Position numbers and translations under genes: made by a program. DNA of 64,000 bases from assembly GCA_903847405.1 (NCBI GenBank), contig CAINDP010000044.1:1-64000 (forward strand), written 5' to 3'. The notes under the pieces were generated by a model. The model made no database searches and was not told where the DNA came from. It was given only the letters and a program-made list of their open reading frames with translations. This DNA is from an uncultured Myxococcales bacterium (GTDB lineage Bacteria; Myxococcota_A; UBA9042; DTJE01). Below are positions 44,013 through 52,738 of this stretch, piece after piece (the first letter of the stretch is position 1; every line of letters begins with the position of its first letter).

Positions 44013-45929
44013 ATGCGTCGCCTGACGGTCCTCGCGTTCGCCTCGATGGCCTGGCTGGCCTGCGGTTCGTCCAGCGGGGGCAGCGACACGTCGTCCCAGG
44101 ACGTGCCCTTGAACCCCGACATCCCGATCGCCGACATCACCTACGACCAGCCCGGCGACGACGTGCCGCCCGCGGACGACGTCGTCGTGGATCCGGACGC
44201 GGTGGCGTCCACCCGGCGCATCGAGTTCCTGGTCGACACGTCGCTGCCGATCCAGATCGGCGCGAAGCAGCCCTACACGATCCGCGGCAAGGTCGTGGAT
44301 GCGACCACGGGCGAGGGCGTCCCCAACGTCTCGGTCGCGTTCAAGATCGTGAAGTGCACCGAGGGCCTGGGCGGCGCCGAACTGCTGGACTACGACAGCG
44401 CGATGACCACCGCGGCCTCCATCACCGAGCCGAACGGTCGCGTGGACGGCGTCTTCCTGGCGGGCGAGTCCGTCGGCCTGGTCTACACGGTGGAACTGAC
44501 CGCGAAGGACATCCCGGCGGCGCGGGTGGACCTGATGGTCGCGAACATGGACTGCGCGAAGGTGAAGGTCGCGATGACCTACGCGGGCAACCTGTCCCCG
44601 GCCGCGTCCTACCTCATCACCGTCCTGCCCCCCGAACACAAGTGCGCCGACCTGACGGCCGGCGACCTGCCGAACCCGGTTGCCGAGGCCGCGGGCAGCG
44701 ATTTCGTGGTCGGCGGCGAGGTGCCGTGCGTGCAGCCGAACGCGACGTTCACCGTGGTCGTGACCGCCAAGGAAGCCTGCCCATTCGCGTTCGGTTGCGT
44801 CGAGAACGTGGCGACCCCGGCGAAGGACGGCACCGTCGAGACGGCCGTGGACCTGGCGGGCGTGGACGTGTCGCTGGACGGCGCCTACACCGGGACGCAC
44901 AACTTCAAGCTGACCGACGCGTTCCCGGACTGCACGGGGCTGACGACGGCCGGGGAGTGCGCGGCGCCCGCCGGCCTGTCCTTCGGGAAAGTCGCCTGCT
45001 GCTACCTCGGGGCGATCGAGGGCTTCTTCCAGACCGATGCCGCCGGGTTCGCGACCGCGATGAAGGGCGGCGCGGCCTCGTGGAGCGGCGGGAAGATCCC
45101 GGCGGGCCGGGAATCGGATTTCAACCAGGCCGTGGATTCCGCGATGGCCACGTTCCTGGCCGCCAACACGCCGGCCTGGGTCGCCCAGTACGCGGCCGTC
45201 AGCAAGGGCGCACTGCCCGCCGTCCGGCAGGTCAACCTGACCTCGACCCTGACGCTGCAGGCCGCCACCCCGGAGGGCGACTACCCGGCCACCGAGGCGT
45301 GGACCGCGTACACCCTGTACTGGAAGGTGGGCTGCGACCCCGCGGACCCGCTGTACTACCAGTGCGGCAAGGCGACGTACGCGATGGGGTCCTTCGGCGG
45401 CGTCGGCTACACGCCCGTGATTTCCCCGTCCACCCTCACGGTCGCGCGCGGCGCGGGGAACCTGTTCAACGTCGGCGAGCACACGATCGCCATGAACCCG
45501 GGACGGTTGCTGGCGTTCATCGTCAACGATCTGGCCGCGAACGCCCTGACCGGCGGGAAGATCCGCGACGGCATCTTCAAGGACGGCGCAGCCAAGAACG
45601 TGCTGGAGGCCGCGGACCTCTGGATCGCCTGCCCGACGATCGCGGCGTCCCTGTTCGGCAGCATCTCGACGTGGTTCACCGGTACCCAGGCGGACCTGCA
45701 GACGCTGTGCGCAACGTCGGTGGACGGCCTGCTGGCGCCCGTGACGGTCCTGCAGACGGCCGTGACGCAGACGTCGTCGCTGAAGGTCACGGGCAGCGGT
45801 TCGTGGACCGACACGAATTGCGACCTCAAGACCGATCGCTTCCAGTCGGGCGCTTACGCGGGAACGTTCCAGCCTGCGTCGGGCGACCCCGTGGCGATCA
45901 CGGGCAGCCTGTCGGCGACCCGGAACTGA
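44013..45929 (+). CDS. Large lipoprotein with Asp/Pro-rich spacer and Ig-like domain
   Basis: A 638-residue lipoprotein (signal ending AWLAC, then Gly/Ser-rich and SQDVPLNPDIPIAD-like spacer). Residues 65-165 look like a bacterial Ig-like/invasin fold (QPYTIRGKVVDATTGEGVPNVSVAF). The C-terminal 400 residues contain many cysteines in pairs and no family I recognise. It stands alone with its own TAGACT-type promoter. An outer-membrane or surface structural role is likely. Confidence 0.7.
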   Translation: MRRLTVLAFASMAWLACGSSSGGSDTSSQDVPLNPDIPIADITYDQPGDDVPPADDVVVDPDAVASTRRIEFLVDTSLPIQIGAKQPYTIRGKVVDATTGEGVPNVSVAFKIVKCTEGLGGAELLDYDSAMTTAASITEPNGRVDGVFLAGESVGLVYTVELTAKDIPAARVDLMVANMDCAKVKVAMTYAGNLSPAASYLITVLPPEHKCADLTAGDLPNPVAEAAGSDFVVGGEVPCVQPNATFTVVVTAKEACPFAFGCVENVATPAKDGTVETAVDLAGVDVSLDGAYTGTHNFKLTDAFPDCTGLTTAGECAAPAGLSFGKVACCYLGAIEGFFQTDAAGFATAMKGGAASWSGGKIPAGRESDFNQAVDSAMATFLAANTPAWVAQYAAVSKGALPAVRQVNLTSTLTLQAATPEGDYPATEAWTAYTLYWKVGCDPADPLYYQCGKATYAMGSFGGVGYTPVISPSTLTVARGAGNLFNVGEHTIAMNPGRLLAFIVNDLAANALTGGKIRDGIFKDGAAKNVLEAADLWIACPTIAASLFGSISTWFTGTQADLQTLCATSVDGLLAPVTVLQTAVTQTSSLKVTGSGSWTDTNCDLKTDRFQSGAYAGTFQPASGDPVAITGSLSATRN

Positions 45930-45956
45930 TCCTCCGCGTTCCCGCCCGACGAACCC

Positions 45957-46379
45957 CTACTGGATGAAATAGCCCGCCGACCGCCACGCGCCGTCCTTGT
46001 CCAGCACGAACGTGACGGTTTCGATGGCGGACGCGCGTCCCTGGAACGACGTCTTGAACTGCATCACGACGTAGCGGCCCGCCGGCGCCCCCGGGGGCGA
46101 CATCGTTTCGGTGGCGCGATCGAGGGTGCGGGACCGGCGCTTGCCGAGGGGCTTGCGGGTCGCGTCCAGGGCGGCGGTCCAACGCGCCTGCCCGATGGAG
46201 CCGCGGAAGAAACTGGACGCCTCCTTCCAACTGTCGGCGTAGCGGCCGTCATCGACCAGGGACAGCCAGGCCGTCGCGCCGGCCACCGCCGCCTTGGTGG
46301 CATCGGGCGGGGCCGCGAATCCGCGGGTCGATGCCAGCGCCATCGCCGCCATCACGCACAGTGCGACACGGGTCTTCAT
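45957..46379 (-). CDS. DUF4019-type secreted protein
   Basis: A 140-residue protein with a signal peptide (cleavage near GFAAP). The mature domain has WLSLVDDGRYADSW and YVVMQFKTSFQG, the pattern of DUF4019 proteins, small secreted domains of unknown function. ATG at 46379 is preferred over 46385 on spacing from GGAGG. Confidence 0.8.
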   Translation of the reverse strand: MKTRVALCVMAAMALASTRGFAAPPDATKAAVAGATAWLSLVDDGRYADSWKEASSFFRGSIGQARWTAALDATRKPLGKRRSRTLDRATETMSPPGAPAGRYVVMQFKTSFQGRASAIETVTFVLDKDGAWRSAGYFIQ

Positions 46380-46450
46380 GGGCATTCCTCCACGGGGCGG
46401 GCAGGTCCGGGGTCAGGCTACCACCGGGAACCCGGTTGTCAACGCGGCTG

Positions 46451-47209
46451 CTACGGCACCCTGCCGACCCGCATGCCCAGGGGCCATCGCACCGGGCGGG
46501 GCAGGGCGGGATCGCCCCAGGCCGCCTCCAGCGCCGGCAGGGTTCCGGCCAGCGGGTCGCAGCCCAGCGCGACGCCGGCACGAATCGTCGCGGACCACGT
46601 GCGAAGGTAGCCGACCAGGTGCGGCAGGTCCCACCGGACCTCCAGGTCGATCGGCGGCGGCGCGAGGGGGGCGAAGGGGAACGGCAGGTTCCGGTAGCCG
46701 TCCTCGACGTGGCGGCGTTCCATGGGCCAGTAGGGACCCACGACGTTGCCGTAGTAGCCCTCGACGATCGCGTCGATCGGGGGCGTGATGAACGCCCGGG
46801 TATAGCACCAGGCCGCGATGACGCTGCCCGGCCTCGCGACGCGCCGGACCTCGGCATAGAAACGGTCCAGGTCGAACCAGTGCAGGGCGACGGCGACCGT
46901 CACGAGGTCCACGGATGCATCGGGCAGTCCCGAAGCCTCGGCCGGCGCGACGCCGTAGGTGACGGCCGGGTGGGGGGCCGCGTGGGCCACCTGCTCGGCC
47001 GAGGGGTCGGTCGCGAAGACGTGACCGAAGTGGGCCGCCAATCCCCGGGCGGCCTGACCGGTCCCGGTGCCGCAGTCCCAGGCCGCCTCGTGTCGCGGAC
47101 ACTGGGCCGCCAGCCAGGAGTAGAGGGACGCCGGGTACGCGGGACGGAAGCGGGCGTAGGACTCGGCGACCGTGCTGAAATGGTCTTCGAAGGAGGGGGA
47201 TGGTGTCAC
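46451..47209 (-). CDS. SAM-dependent methyltransferase (class I)
   Basis: A 252-residue methyltransferase. The SAM motif is WDCGTGTGQAARGLA, followed by ATDPSAEQ, an acidic DASVDLVTVAVALHWFD and RVARPGSVIAAW, the order of the class I fold of the UbiE/Tam type. The substrate is unknown. I chose GTG at 47209, which has AGGAG five bases upstream and starts just before the conserved FEDHFS; a longer frame upstream is unsupported. Confidence 0.85.
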   Translation of the reverse strand: MTPSPSFEDHFSTVAESYARFRPAYPASLYSWLAAQCPRHEAAWDCGTGTGQAARGLAAHFGHVFATDPSAEQVAHAAPHPAVTYGVAPAEASGLPDASVDLVTVAVALHWFDLDRFYAEVRRVARPGSVIAAWCYTRAFITPPIDAIVEGYYGNVVGPYWPMERRHVEDGYRNLPFPFAPLAPPPIDLEVRWDLPHLVGYLRTWSATIRAGVALGCDPLAGTLPALEAAWGDPALPRPVRWPLGMRVGRVP

Positions 47210-47414
47210 GATCGCTCCTGTCCGGGTGCAAGCGTCCGCCCTGGCGGCCGGTACGTCAAGGACGAATCCCGTGGAATGACGCGGTCGCTGGCGATCATCG
47301 TTGACACCCCCCCCCGGATCGGGCAAATAGGCTGCCGCACAAGGCTCCAGTTGACTTTGACACGGCGGATTATGGGCGGGTGACTGCCTTTTTGTCATCC
47401 GGAAGGGAGGAGGA

Positions 47415-47618
47415 GTGGGCGAATCGAAGCTGCGCGTGATCGTGTGTGCCGACCTCGAGGAAGCCGAGGCCCGCTGGCACGAGTGGACCCGGAATGGATA
47501 TCAGGCCGAGCGTCCCGAGTGGGTCGCCCGGGTGGACTGGGATACGACGCCGATCGGCGGGCTCGGTGAGTACCAGAAGGACCGATACGTGATCATCCTG
47601 CGCAAGACCATCGTCTGA
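47415..47618 (+). CDS. Small conserved-looking protein, unknown
   Basis: A 67-residue protein starting with GTG directly behind a GGGAGGAGGA ribosome site. The sequence begins with a beta-strand (KLRVIVCADL), a charged helix, and a DWDTTPIGGLGEYQKDRYVIIL segment. It is not Cys-rich and has no membrane segment. I do not know the family. The strong ribosome site and normal codon use make it likely real. Confidence 0.6.
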   Translation: MGESKLRVIVCADLEEAEARWHEWTRNGYQAERPEWVARVDWDTTPIGGLGEYQKDRYVIILRKTIV

Positions 47619-47739
47619 CCCCGCGCCCGAAACCCGGTTCCCCTGCGCGAAAAGGGGTTGATCTCGCCCGCGCGGATGGGTAGAAGGGGACGGGTCCGAA
47701 CCGTCACTGGTCCCTGGTCGAACGAGGAGGTCCACGTCC

Positions 47740-49326
47740 ATGGCTGAACGCGAACTGCTGCTGGGCGACGAGGCGGTGGCGCTGGGAGCGATCCACGCGG
47801 GCATCAGCGGGGCATACGGATATCCGGGCACCCCGTCCACGGAACTGTTTGAATTCGTGCAGGGCTGCGCGGAGGCCGAAGGCATCCACGCCGTCTGGTC
47901 CGCGAACGAAAAGGTGGCCTACGAGGAAGCGCTGGGCATGTCCTTCGCCGGCAAGCGCAGCATCATCAGCATGAAGCACGTCGGCCTGAACGTGGCCGCC
48001 GACGCCTTCGTGAACTCGGGCGTGACCGGGATCCACGGCGGGCTGGTCCTGTGCGTGGCCGACGACCCGGGCATGCATTCGTCCCAGAACGAGCAGGACT
48101 CGCGCTACTACGCGAAGTTCGCCCTGGTGCCCTGCCTGGAACCGGCGGACCAGCAGGAAGCCTACGACATGGCCCGCGTCGCCTTCGACCTGTCCGAGCA
48201 GACGAAGCTGCCGGTGGTGATGCGCATCGTGACGCGCCTGGCGCACAGCCGCGCCGACGTCGTGACGGGGGACCGCAGTCCGCAGAACGCGATGAACCCC
48301 CTGGCCGACACGTTCAACTTCACGCTGCTGCCGACGATCGCGCGGGTCCTGTACCAGCGCCTGACCGACAAGCAGCCGGACCTGGAGGCGCGGTCGGAGC
48401 GGTCGCCGTGGAACGTGCTGCTGGACGGCCCGGACCACAGCCGCGGCGTGATCGTGAACGGCATCGCCTGGAACTACCTGGGCGAGGCCTACGAGGGGAG
48501 GATTCCCTACCCGGTCCTGAAGGTCGGCCAGTACCCGGCGCCGGTGGCGAAGATCCGCGCCCTGCTGGAAATGGTGGACGAGCTGGTCATCCTGGAGGAG
48601 GGCTACCCCTTCCTGGAGGAAATGATCCGGGGCGTCACCGGCGTCCACGGCAAGCGCATCCGCGGCAAGCTGGACGGCGCGGTCCCGCGCTGCGGCGAAC
48701 TGACGCCGATGATCGTGGCGAAGGCCATGGGCCTGCCGGTGCCCGATGGCATGGCGCCCACGCTGGAGGTGGTTCCGAACCGGCCGCCGACGCTGTGCCC
48801 GGGGTGCGGCCATATCGACGCGTTCGCCATCATCAAGGCTGCCCTGGCACCCTGGGGCGACGTGCGGATGTTCGGCGACATCGGCTGCTACACGCTGGGC
48901 TACTACCCGCCGCACAACGCGATCGGTTCCTGCGTGGACATGGGCGCCAGCATCAGCATGGCGTCCGGCGCGGCCCACGCGGGCATGCACCCCGTCGTCG
49001 CGGCGATCGGCGATTCGACCTTCGGGCACTCGGGCATGACGGGCCTGATGACCGCGATCCGGGAAAACACGCCGATGACGCTGGTGATCCTGGACAACGG
49101 CACGGTTGCCATGACCGGCACGCAGAAGACGATGTGCACGGGCGAGGACCTGGTGAACATCGTCAAGGGGCTGGGCGTGGACCCCGACCATTTCAAGATC
49201 ATCGAGCCCCACCGCGCCAAGGCGGCGGAACAGGCGGCGATCCTGCGGGCGGAATTCGAATACCGCGGCACCTCCGTGGTCATCGCCCGTCGTCCCTGCG
49301 TGCAGATGAAGCGGAAGGGCGGCTGA
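47740..49326 (+). CDS. iorA: Indolepyruvate:ferredoxin oxidoreductase, alpha subunit, without ferredoxin domain
   Basis: A 528-residue subunit. The N-terminal half has AYGYPGTPSTELFEF and the VNEKVAYEEALG-like region of IorA. The C-terminal half holds the ThDP site GDIGCYTLGYYPP ... GDSTFGHSGMTG and NGTVAMTGTQ. It would convert indolepyruvate, phenylpyruvate or hydroxyphenylpyruvate to the aryl-acetyl-CoA. Thermococcal and many bacterial IorA proteins are about 600-650 residues because of a C-terminal 2[4Fe-4S] domain; that domain is absent here. One cluster motif (CPGCGHID) remains. Electrons must leave through another ferredoxin. Confidence 0.92.
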   Translation: MAERELLLGDEAVALGAIHAGISGAYGYPGTPSTELFEFVQGCAEAEGIHAVWSANEKVAYEEALGMSFAGKRSIISMKHVGLNVAADAFVNSGVTGIHGGLVLCVADDPGMHSSQNEQDSRYYAKFALVPCLEPADQQEAYDMARVAFDLSEQTKLPVVMRIVTRLAHSRADVVTGDRSPQNAMNPLADTFNFTLLPTIARVLYQRLTDKQPDLEARSERSPWNVLLDGPDHSRGVIVNGIAWNYLGEAYEGRIPYPVLKVGQYPAPVAKIRALLEMVDELVILEEGYPFLEEMIRGVTGVHGKRIRGKLDGAVPRCGELTPMIVAKAMGLPVPDGMAPTLEVVPNRPPTLCPGCGHIDAFAIIKAALAPWGDVRMFGDIGCYTLGYYPPHNAIGSCVDMGASISMASGAAHAGMHPVVAAIGDSTFGHSGMTGLMTAIRENTPMTLVILDNGTVAMTGTQKTMCTGEDLVNIVKGLGVDPDHFKIIEPHRAKAAEQAAILRAEFEYRGTSVVIARRPCVQMKRKGG

Positions 49327-49336
49327 CAGCCGCCCG

Positions 49337-49405
49337 CCCGAGCACGGAGGCGGAGGCATCGGGATTGCGCATGCAATCTCATGCCGCAGCCGGAGTCGAC
49401 TCGGG
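49337..49405 (+). repeat. Structured repeat, type B, copy 1
   Basis: A 69-bp element bounded by CCCGAG (49337) and CTCGGG (ends 49405). Inside, GGCAT pairs with ATGCC and GATTGC with GCAATC around the loop GCAT. It keeps the type A architecture with different bases in both stems. Confidence 0.85.
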
Positions 49406-49424
49406 CGCTCTGAATGGTCGCCCG

Positions 49425-49493
49425 CCCGAGCACGGAGGCGGAGGCATTGGGATTGCGCATGCAATCTCATGCCGCAGCCGGAGTCGACTCGGG
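49425..49493 (+). repeat. Structured repeat, type B, copy 2
   Basis: Second 69-bp type B element, in the second 88-bp unit. It ends 11 bases before the iorB ribosome binding site. A single C-to-T change falls in the internal loop, not in a stem. Confidence 0.85.
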
Positions 49494-49516
49494 CGCTCTT
49501 AATGGAGGTACCCATC

Positions 49517-50290
49517 ATGAAGTACGACATCATCCTCGCCGGCGTCGGCGGCCAGGGCATCCTGAGCATCGCGTACCTGCTGGATCACGCGGCGATCGCC
49601 CGGGGCTTGCGGTTCAAGCAGGCCGAGGTGCACGGCATGGCGCAGCGCGGCGGGGCGGTCTACTCGCACATGCGCATCAGCGACGCGCCGATCCTCAGCG
49701 ACCTGATCCCGGAAGGCCACGCCGACATGATCCTCAGCGTGGAACCGCTGGAGGTCCAGCGCTACCTGAACTACCTGCGGCCGGGCGGCGTGGTCATCAG
49801 CAACGACGAGCCGGTCAAGAACATCGCGGACTACCCGGCGGACGGGCTGGTGGACGCGGCCCTGATGGCGCTGCCCCGGGCCATCCTGGTCGACGCGGCG
49901 GGCATCGCCTCGGCGGCGAAGATGTCCAAGGCGCAGAACATGGTCATGGTCGGTGCGGCCACGCCGTTCCTGCCGTTCCAGTGGGCGGAGTTCGAACCCT
50001 TCGTCCAGCGGTTGTTCGGCGCCAAGGGCGATCACGTCGTCCAGGCGAACATGACGGTGCTGGAGGCGGGTTGGCGCGTGGGCGCCTTCGCGAAGGAACT
50101 GCTGGACGCGGGCGTGTCGTCGGCCCTGGTCGGGCGGTTCCTGGCGCGGCTGCAGCCGATGACGCTGGACCCGGCGGCGGCCCGGGGCTACGCCGGAGTG
50201 CTGGAAGGGGTGCGGGCCCAGGCGTTCCTGGCGACCGAGGGGGCGCGCGTGGCCTGTGACACGGCCCTGCTGAACACCCTGTCGGCTTGA
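49517..50290 (+). CDS. iorB: Indolepyruvate:ferredoxin oxidoreductase, beta subunit
   Basis: A 257-residue subunit. The N-terminus GVGGQGILSIAYLL and FKQAEVHGMAQRGGAVYSHMR are the conserved IorB motifs, homologous to the gamma domain of Kor. It pairs with IorA to oxidise aryl-pyruvates. The ATG at 49517 follows a GGAGG site eight bases upstream; a longer frame upstream would run through the repeat and is rejected. IorA and IorB are separated by the tandem repeat rather than being directly coupled. Confidence 0.93.
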   Translation: MKYDIILAGVGGQGILSIAYLLDHAAIARGLRFKQAEVHGMAQRGGAVYSHMRISDAPILSDLIPEGHADMILSVEPLEVQRYLNYLRPGGVVISNDEPVKNIADYPADGLVDAALMALPRAILVDAAGIASAAKMSKAQNMVMVGAATPFLPFQWAEFEPFVQRLFGAKGDHVVQANMTVLEAGWRVGAFAKELLDAGVSSALVGRFLARLQPMTLDPAAARGYAGVLEGVRAQAFLATEGARVACDTALLNTLSA

Positions 50291-50333
50291 GTTTCAAGCG
50301 CCCAGGTCCGGGCGATCCTCGTGGAGGTGTTGC

Positions 50334-52619
50334 ATGTCGATGGAGCAGGTGGCGATTCGTTTGATCCGGGCTGCGGCCGCCGAAGGGCGCGACACGCTGC
50401 TGGAACCGGAACTGTACACGCTGCTCCAGGCGGGCGGTGTCGCCACCCCGGCGTTCTACTGCGTGAAGGCGGGGGACGAGGACCTGCCTGCGCCGCTGGT
50501 CCTGCCGGGCGTGAAGGCCGTGGTCAAGGTCGTGTCGCCGCAGATCACCCACAAGACCGAGATGGGCGGCGTGCGGATCGTGGCGAACACCCCGGCCGCC
50601 ATCGCGGCGGCGGCGCGGGAAGTCCGGGAAAACGTGCGGCAGCGCGGCGGCGATGCCCTGGCGGCGACGGTGCGCGAGGTCCTGGTCAGCGAGTTCGTGA
50701 GGGGCGATGACGCCCTGGGCGGGCAGTTGTTCGTGGGACTGCGGCACAGCGACGACTTCGGCCCGGTGCTGGCCGTGGGCTTCGGCGGGCTGGACGCCGA
50801 GGAGATGGCCGAGCGCTTCACGCCGGGGCAGGGCACCGTGCTGGCGTCGCCCGTCCTGACGACCCCCGAGGAACTGCACGCGAAGCTGGCCGCGTCCTTC
50901 GTGGGTCGGCGGCTGTCGGGGTCCACCCGGGAGGCGAAGCGCCGTGCGACGGACGCCTCGGTCATCGAGGTCCTTCGGTTCTTCGGGCAGGTCGCGACCG
51001 ACCTTTCGAACCAGCCCCAGAACGGCTTCATCGTGACCGACTTCGAGGTCAACCCGTTCTTCGCCACGGGCGATCGCCTGGTGGCCGTTGACGCGTTCCT
51101 GAAGTTCCGGATGGGCGTGGTGCCCTTCCGCACGACCCTCCTGGGGCAGGTCGAAACGCTGCTGCAGCCCAGGACCGTCGCGATCATGGGCGTGTCGGCC
51201 AAGGACCTGAACCCCGGGCGCGTGATCCTGCGCAACCTGCTGCGCGAGCAGTTCCCCCTGGAGAACATCCGGGTCATCCGGGCGGACTGCGCCGAGGTGG
51301 ACGGGGTGGCGTGCTGCCCGTCGATCACGGACCTGCCCTGGCGGGCGGACCTGGTGGTGGTGGCCGTGGGCGCCCAGCAGGTGCCGGACATCATCCAGGA
51401 GGCGCTGCGGACCGCGAAGGTCACGTCGATGGTCCTGATCCCCGGCGGCATGGGGGAAACCGAGGAGGGCCAGGAGGCGGACCTGGCGGTACGGAAGGCC
51501 ATGGCCGAAGCGCGGGCCGCGGGGGCGTATTCGCCGGTGCTGGTGGGCCCGAACTGCCTGGGGATCCGGTCCCGGCCCGGGCGCTACGACACGCTGTTCA
51601 TCCCGTCGATGAAACTGCCGCTGCCCGAGGCCGGCGGGGTCCAGAACGTGGGCCTGGTGTGCCAGAGCGGCGCGTTCATGATCACCCGGATGAGCGACCT
51701 CCCGTTCCTGGACCCCCGCTATTCCATCAGCACGGGCAACCAGTTGGACCTGTCGCTGACGGACTTCGTCGAAGCGCTGCTGGACGAAGGCGTGGTCGAG
51801 GTCCTGGGTCTGTACATCGAGGGCTTCCAGCCCCTGGACGGCCTGCGGCTGGCGAAACTGATCCAGCGGGCGCGCAAGGCGGGAAAGGACGTGCTGGTCT
51901 ACAAGGCCGGGCGGACGTCCGAGGGCCGGACCGCCAGTTCCAGCCACACCGCGTCGATCAGCGGCGACTATGCCTCCTGCGCGGAACTGCTGAAGGACGC
52001 CGGGGCGCTGGTGGCGTCGTCGTTCGAGGAATTCAACCTGCTGCTGACCTTCCTGTCGATGCTGCGCGGGAAGCACGTGAACGGAACGCGGCTGGCCGCG
52101 CTGTCGAATGCCGGCTACGAAACCGTCGGTATCGCGGACAACCTGCTGACGTCGCCGAAGTTCTCGCTGGCGACCTACAGCCCGGCCGGTGCGGCAAGCA
52201 TCCAGGGGATCCTGGCGGCGAACCGGCTGGGCGCCCTGGTGAACCTGCGCAATCCGCTGGACATCACGCCGATGGCGCCGGACAAGGTCTACGCGGACTG
52301 CCTGCAGGCCATGGTGGACGATCCCAACATCGACGCGGTCGTGGTGGGCGTCGTGCCGCTGACGCCGGCCATGAAGACGCTGCCGCCGGGCGTGGATCCG
52401 CGCGGCGTAGACACCGTGGAGGCGCCGACGGGGCTCCCGGCGCTGCTTCCGCCCATCGTGGCCGCGTCGTCCAAGCCGGTCGTCGTGACCGTGGACTCGG
52501 GCGTGCTGTTCGACCCCCTGGTCGCCGGCCTGCGCCGCGGGGGCGTGCCCACCTTCCGCAGCGTGGACGCGGCGATGCGCGCGTTCCAGCGCTACCTGGC
52601 CTACCGAATGGGGGCTTGA
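50334..52619 (+). CDS. ADP-forming acyl-CoA synthetase, fused beta-alpha order
   Basis: A 761-residue single-chain enzyme that converts acyl-CoA, ADP and phosphate to the acid, CoA and ATP. Residues 1-240 form an ATP-grasp (beta) domain (AVVKVVSPQITHKTEMGGV, AVGFGG). The CoA-binding and ligase (alpha) domains follow from about residue 280 (RTVAIMGVSAKDLNPGRV, LVGPNCLGI, CQSGAFM), with the phospho-His at about residue 538 in SSSHTAS. The usual fused form has alpha before beta, so the order is swapped. Lying 43 bases after iorB, it likely makes ATP from the aryl-acetyl-CoA produced by IorAB, as in peptide-fermenting archaea. Confidence 0.9.
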   Translation: MSMEQVAIRLIRAAAAEGRDTLLEPELYTLLQAGGVATPAFYCVKAGDEDLPAPLVLPGVKAVVKVVSPQITHKTEMGGVRIVANTPAAIAAAAREVRENVRQRGGDALAATVREVLVSEFVRGDDALGGQLFVGLRHSDDFGPVLAVGFGGLDAEEMAERFTPGQGTVLASPVLTTPEELHAKLAASFVGRRLSGSTREAKRRATDASVIEVLRFFGQVATDLSNQPQNGFIVTDFEVNPFFATGDRLVAVDAFLKFRMGVVPFRTTLLGQVETLLQPRTVAIMGVSAKDLNPGRVILRNLLREQFPLENIRVIRADCAEVDGVACCPSITDLPWRADLVVVAVGAQQVPDIIQEALRTAKVTSMVLIPGGMGETEEGQEADLAVRKAMAEARAAGAYSPVLVGPNCLGIRSRPGRYDTLFIPSMKLPLPEAGGVQNVGLVCQSGAFMITRMSDLPFLDPRYSISTGNQLDLSLTDFVEALLDEGVVEVLGLYIEGFQPLDGLRLAKLIQRARKAGKDVLVYKAGRTSEGRTASSSHTASISGDYASCAELLKDAGALVASSFEEFNLLLTFLSMLRGKHVNGTRLAALSNAGYETVGIADNLLTSPKFSLATYSPAGAASIQGILAANRLGALVNLRNPLDITPMAPDKVYADCLQAMVDDPNIDAVVVGVVPLTPAMKTLPPGVDPRGVDTVEAPTGLPALLPPIVAASSKPVVVTVDSGVLFDPLVAGLRRGGVPTFRSVDAAMRAFQRYLAYRMGA

Positions 52620-52738
52620 CGACGCCCCGGGAAACGCCCCGATGCCGCGTCCCGCCGTCACCTCAGACCGTCGCTGCTGTCGCAATCTTGTCCGGGCGGA
52701 CGTCTGAGGGTAGCCTTCCCTTGGAACAGGAGGCCCGG

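Larger units (their letters stand above)
49331..49506 (+). repeat. Tandem direct repeat, two 88-bp units
   Basis: Units 49331-49418 and 49419-49506 differ at only about three positions. They fill the gap between iorA and iorB. Each unit holds one type B structured element. Confidence 0.9.

Noticed and set aside
47357..47385. Promoter with a perfect TTGACA upstream of the 67-residue gene
   Set aside because: No acceptable -10 box at 16-18 bp; the candidate sequence is GTGACT.
49331..49506. CRISPR-like array between iorA and iorB
   Set aside because: Only two units, with the whole 88 bp duplicated and no variable spacers. The palindromic parts belong to the structured repeat family.
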